64,000 nucleotides of DNA from Bradyrhizobium sp. dw_411 (GTDB taxonomy: Bacteria > Pseudomonadota > Alphaproteobacteria > Rhizobiales > Xanthobacteraceae). The notes beneath the pieces are model-generated. The model ran no database searches, was not told the origin of the DNA, and saw only the letters and a program-made list of their open reading frames with translations. Position numbers and translations under genes: made by a program. Location of the stretch: the NCBI RefSeq assembly GCF_018449695.1, contig NZ_JAAVUY010000005.1, positions 371,698 through 435,697 of the forward strand, given 5' to 3'. Positions 61,384-64,000 of the stretch are shown here, in pieces; positions within the stretch are counted from its first letter, which is position 1; each line of letters opens with the position of its first letter.

Positions 61384-63858
61384 GTGACGCGTTCGCCGCC
61401 GGCATGGACTTCGATTTTGGTAGACGAGAAAGAAGCTGAACAAGAAATCGCTCGTATTCGTCAGCGCCTGACAGCCCTGGATGCTGAGCGGGCTGAGCTT
61501 GAAAGTGCGCTTGCCGCGCTTGAACAAAAGCTGGCGTCTGTCAGGCTTTCCGATGAACCGTCGCTTTTTGTGGATGCGCCGATCACCAATAATTCGCCGT
61601 CGGCGGACAAGGTCGCGTTGTTCCGCAATCTGTTCGCCGGGCGCCCCAATGTTTTCCCGGTTCGATGGGAAAACAGAAAGGCGGGCCGCGCAGGATATTC
61701 TCCTGCTTGCGCCAACGAATGGGCGAAGGGAATATGCGGCAAGCCGAAGGTAAAATGCGGGGAATGTCCTCATCAGGCGTTCATTCCGACTTCGGATGAC
61801 ATTATCGAAAAACACCTTCGCGGTGGCGGCAATCTGCGCGAGGGCGACTTCGTCGCTGGGGTATATCCCTTGCTGCAGGATGAAACATGCTGGTTTCTGG
61901 CGGCCGATTTCGACAAGGAAAGCTGGACGGAAGATGCCAGGGCGATGCTTGATACCTGTCTTGCAAAGGGAATTCCTGCCGCTCTGGAACGATCGAGATC
62001 AGGCAACGGGGGCCACGTTTGGATATTCTTCTCCGAACCCGTTCCGGCAAAGACCGCACGTCAACTCGGCGCCGCCCTGATCACGGAAACGATGGAAAAT
62101 CGTCCGGAGATCGGCTTCACCTCTTATGATCGTTTGTTTCCCAATCAGGATACGATGCCGATCGGCGGCTTCGGCAATCTGATTGCTCTTCCCCTGCAAA
62201 GGAGGGCGCGGGAAACTGGCAATAGCGTCTTCGTCGACGGGAATTTACTGCCGTATGACGACCAGTGGGCATTTCTGTCATCCTTGCCCAGGCTCTCGGC
62301 TGATGCGGCGTTCAGGATCGCCGGCGAGGCGGAACGGTCGGGTCGGCTTCTCGGGGTCCGGATGCCCGTGGAGGACGAGCATGCTGACGAGCCCTGGCGA
62401 ATGACGCCGTCCCGTCGTAGCGAACCCCGCCGGATAGAAGCTGCGATACCGGAGAGTATCAAAGTCGTGGTCGCGGATCAGGTGTACATTGACAGAGCCG
62501 GGCTTCCGCCGGCCCTGACTGCACAGTTCATTCGCCTGGCAGCGTTCCAGAATCCCGAATTTTATCGTGCCCAGGCCATGCGCTTGCCGACCTTCGGCAA
62601 GCCGCGGATCATCTCATGTGCGGAGCTTCATCCGCGGCACGTGGCGCTGCCTCGGGGTTGCCTCGATGAAGCAATCGAGCTCCTCAAAATCCACCGCGCC
62701 GCCGGTATTTTGGAAGATCATCGTGAAATAGGCAAGCCGCTGCCTATGGAACTGTCCTTCCAGGGAGAATTGCGACGGCCACAGTTGAAAGCCTTCGACG
62801 CACTCGTTCCTCATGATCATGGCGTGCTGGCTGCCACGACCGCATTTGGAAAAACCGTTGTAGCTGCGGCGCTCATCGCTCGACGCGCCCGAAATACGCT
62901 TGTCCTCGTTCACCGGCGCGAATTGCTCGATCAGTGGGTCGAACGGCTGCGATCCTTCCTAAACATTGATCTGAAACAGATTGGAATTATCGGCGGCGGG
63001 CGGCGGAAGCCGACAGGGGTCATCGATGTCGCGCTGATCCAGAGCCTTGTCCGAAACCGTGAAGTCTCGGATATCGTAGCCGATTACGGTCACCTCGTTG
63101 TTGATGAATGTCACCATCTGTCTGCCGCGAGCTTCGAACTGGTGGCGCGTCGATCAAAAGCACGATTTGTTCTGGGTCTTTCTGCGACTGTCGCGCGCAA
63201 GGATGGGCATCATCCGATCATCTTCATGCAATGCGGCCCTGTCCGTCATCGAGTTGATGCCAGGCAGCAGGCTTTCGAACGTGGCATTCATCACCGCGCG
63301 CGGGATCGCTCGACGAAATTTGAATTGCCGGCATTGCTGGCGTCGGCGGAACGGCCGTCTATGCCAGCGATTTACGCCGCTTTGGCTCAGGACAGCCGGA
63401 GAAACGATCTCATCTTCGATGATGTCCTGAAATCGCTGGAGGCAAAGCGTTCGCCGGTTGTTCTGACCGAGCGGAAGGATCACCTCGAATACCTTCGGAA
63501 TCGGTTCTCACCGTTTGTAAAGAATCTCGTCGTTCTGCGTGGCGGCATGTCGGCTGCCGAGCGCAAAATCGCCAAAGCGGCTTTGCGTGTATCTGACGAT
63601 CAGGAGCGCCTGATACTAGCCACAGGCCGGTATATTGGGGAAGGGTTCGATGACGGCAGGCTCGATACGCTGTTCCTGACCATGCCTATCTCCTGGAAAG
63701 GAACATTGGCCCAGTACGTTGGCCGGCTTCATCGTCAACATGACGGGAAAACAGACGTTCTCGTTGTCGACTACGTCGATAGCGCTGTGCCGGTTCTGGC
63801 TCGCATGGCTGCAAAGCGGCGGACCGGATACAGAGCGCTCGGCTATGCGATCGAATAG
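61384..63858 (+). CDS. TOTE-type archaeo-eukaryotic primase fused to helicase
   Basis: 824 residues. N-terminal coiled coil (about 14-50), a TOTE primase domain (about 75-330) with a Cys cluster (C109, C118, C125, C128), the catalytic DFD at 175-177 (FLAADFDKES) and SGNGGHVW (206-213), then a superfamily-2 helicase: ATTAFGKT (484-491), DECHH (574-578), LGLSATVARKDG, and a C-terminal domain ending with VGRLHRQHDGKTDVLVVDYV. TOTE systems are proposed conflict/defence modules. GTG 61384 is the outermost start; TTG 61417 is possible. It lies as an island between the broken and the next DUF736 copies, divergent from the fragment. Confidence 0.88.
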   Translation: MTRSPPAWTSILVDEKEAEQEIARIRQRLTALDAERAELESALAALEQKLASVRLSDEPSLFVDAPITNNSPSADKVALFRNLFAGRPNVFPVRWENRKAGRAGYSPACANEWAKGICGKPKVKCGECPHQAFIPTSDDIIEKHLRGGGNLREGDFVAGVYPLLQDETCWFLAADFDKESWTEDARAMLDTCLAKGIPAALERSRSGNGGHVWIFFSEPVPAKTARQLGAALITETMENRPEIGFTSYDRLFPNQDTMPIGGFGNLIALPLQRRARETGNSVFVDGNLLPYDDQWAFLSSLPRLSADAAFRIAGEAERSGRLLGVRMPVEDEHADEPWRMTPSRRSEPRRIEAAIPESIKVVVADQVYIDRAGLPPALTAQFIRLAAFQNPEFYRAQAMRLPTFGKPRIISCAELHPRHVALPRGCLDEAIELLKIHRAAGILEDHREIGKPLPMELSFQGELRRPQLKAFDALVPHDHGVLAATTAFGKTVVAAALIARRARNTLVLVHRRELLDQWVERLRSFLNIDLKQIGIIGGGRRKPTGVIDVALIQSLVRNREVSDIVADYGHLVVDECHHLSAASFELVARRSKARFVLGLSATVARKDGHHPIIFMQCGPVRHRVDARQQAFERGIHHRARDRSTKFELPALLASAERPSMPAIYAALAQDSRRNDLIFDDVLKSLEAKRSPVVLTERKDHLEYLRNRFSPFVKNLVVLRGGMSAAERKIAKAALRVSDDQERLILATGRYIGEGFDDGRLDTLFLTMPISWKGTLAQYVGRLHRQHDGKTDVLVVDYVDSAVPVLARMAAKRRTGYRALGYAIE

Positions 63859-63933
63859 CCGATCGAGAAGATAACGTCCAAGCAGCTACCTGCGCTACGC
63901 TACTGTGCTCGGTGTGATAATCCCGAGGGAAGA

Positions 63934-63966
63934 GCCGCGACGGCTCGGCGGGCGAGCCGTCGCGGC
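63934..63966. terminator. Strong hairpin between convergent genes
   Basis: GCCGCGACGGCTCG, loop GCGGG, CGAGCCGTCGCGGC: a perfect 14-base stem. It sits between the stop of the TOTE gene (plus) and the last codons of the third DUF736 copy (minus), so it probably terminates both. Confidence 0.6.
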
Positions 63967-63975
63967 AGCGGCCGG

Positions 63976-64000
63976 TCAGCGTGACCAGACCAGGGTGTAG
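63976..64000 (-). CDS. Last codons of a third DUF736 copy (partial)
   Basis: Leftward from the window edge the frame reads YTLVWSR and stop (63976-63978). This is the C-terminal DUF736 core seen in both other copies (LIWTRP, LIWSRP). The rest of the gene lies beyond the window. Confidence 0.6.

Noticed and set aside
63934..63966. Hairpin as a CRISPR or REP-type repeat
   Set aside because: Single copy between convergent genes; a terminator explains it.

Overview
The window looks like accessory (mobile) DNA from a GC-rich alphaproteobacterium, probably of the Bradyrhizobium/Rhodopseudomonas/Xanthobacteraceae type. This rests on codon use, the IncP-like trb operon with its DUF2274/DUF736/DUF2840/DUF2285 companions, and FecR/ECF-type regulation. 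No rRNA, tRNA, CRISPR array, insertion sequence or integrase gene was seen. Everything here comes from reading the sequence; no search was run.

Layout. (1) 0-6 kb: accessory genes, including a 1,127-residue NERD-nuclease/NACHT-like NTPase that is a candidate defence protein, plus two unknown genes. (2) 6.3-10.4 kb: a small stress/detoxification operon (secreted cupin, AhpD-like, HD-domain protein) read away from a MocR-type regulator, then a PCMT-like methyltransferase. (3) 11-20.2 kb, plus strand: a complete mating-pair operon trbBCDEJKLFGI and DUF2274. (4) 20.2-50.6 kb, minus strand: a 30-kb cargo block. Following transcription leftward it encodes a TpsB (FhaC/ShlB) outer-membrane transporter, an ExbB motor fused to DUF2341 and LamG-like domains, ExbD, an unknown protein, TonB, a porin, a coiled-coil periplasmic protein, a PpiC isomerase, two YbjN-like proteins, a 4,369-residue TpsA filamentous haemagglutinin, a TonB-C-like protein, a lytic transglycosylase, a small secreted protein, an STN-domain protein, a second TonB, an ECF sigma factor, FecR and a LysR regulator. 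(5) 50.6-60 kb, minus strand: conjugative DNA processing (CopG, TraG coupling protein, relaxase, VirB1-like transglycosylase, DUF736, TraF peptidase, DUF2840, AlpA-like HTH, DUF6499/DUF2285 regulator). (6) 60-64 kb: regulators, a broken DUF736 copy beside a cluster of palindromic/direct repeats, a TOTE-type primase-helicase, and the edge of a further DUF736 copy.

How it fits together. Regions 3 and 5 are two halves of one integrative/conjugative element. They lie on opposite strands with the cargo between them, which suggests an inversion. The AlpA-like gene abuts DUF2840 without the repA and parA genes usually found there, the DUF6499/DUF2285 regulator carries a frameshift, and no integrase is visible, so the element may be defective or rearranged.

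The most interesting content is region 4. It carries a dedicated ExbB-ExbD-TonB motor and a FecR/ECF surface-signalling module but no TonB-dependent receptor; the only candidate outer-membrane partners are TpsB, TpsA and the porin. An identical bipartite motif, AAGACAACT-N11-AACCTGCAAA, lies upstream of tpsB and upstream of the LysR gene, with a weaker copy upstream of fecR. On the minus strand it has the shape of an ECF promoter. This suggests a proton-motive-force-coupled, sigma-regulated two-partner secretion system carried as cargo on a conjugative element.
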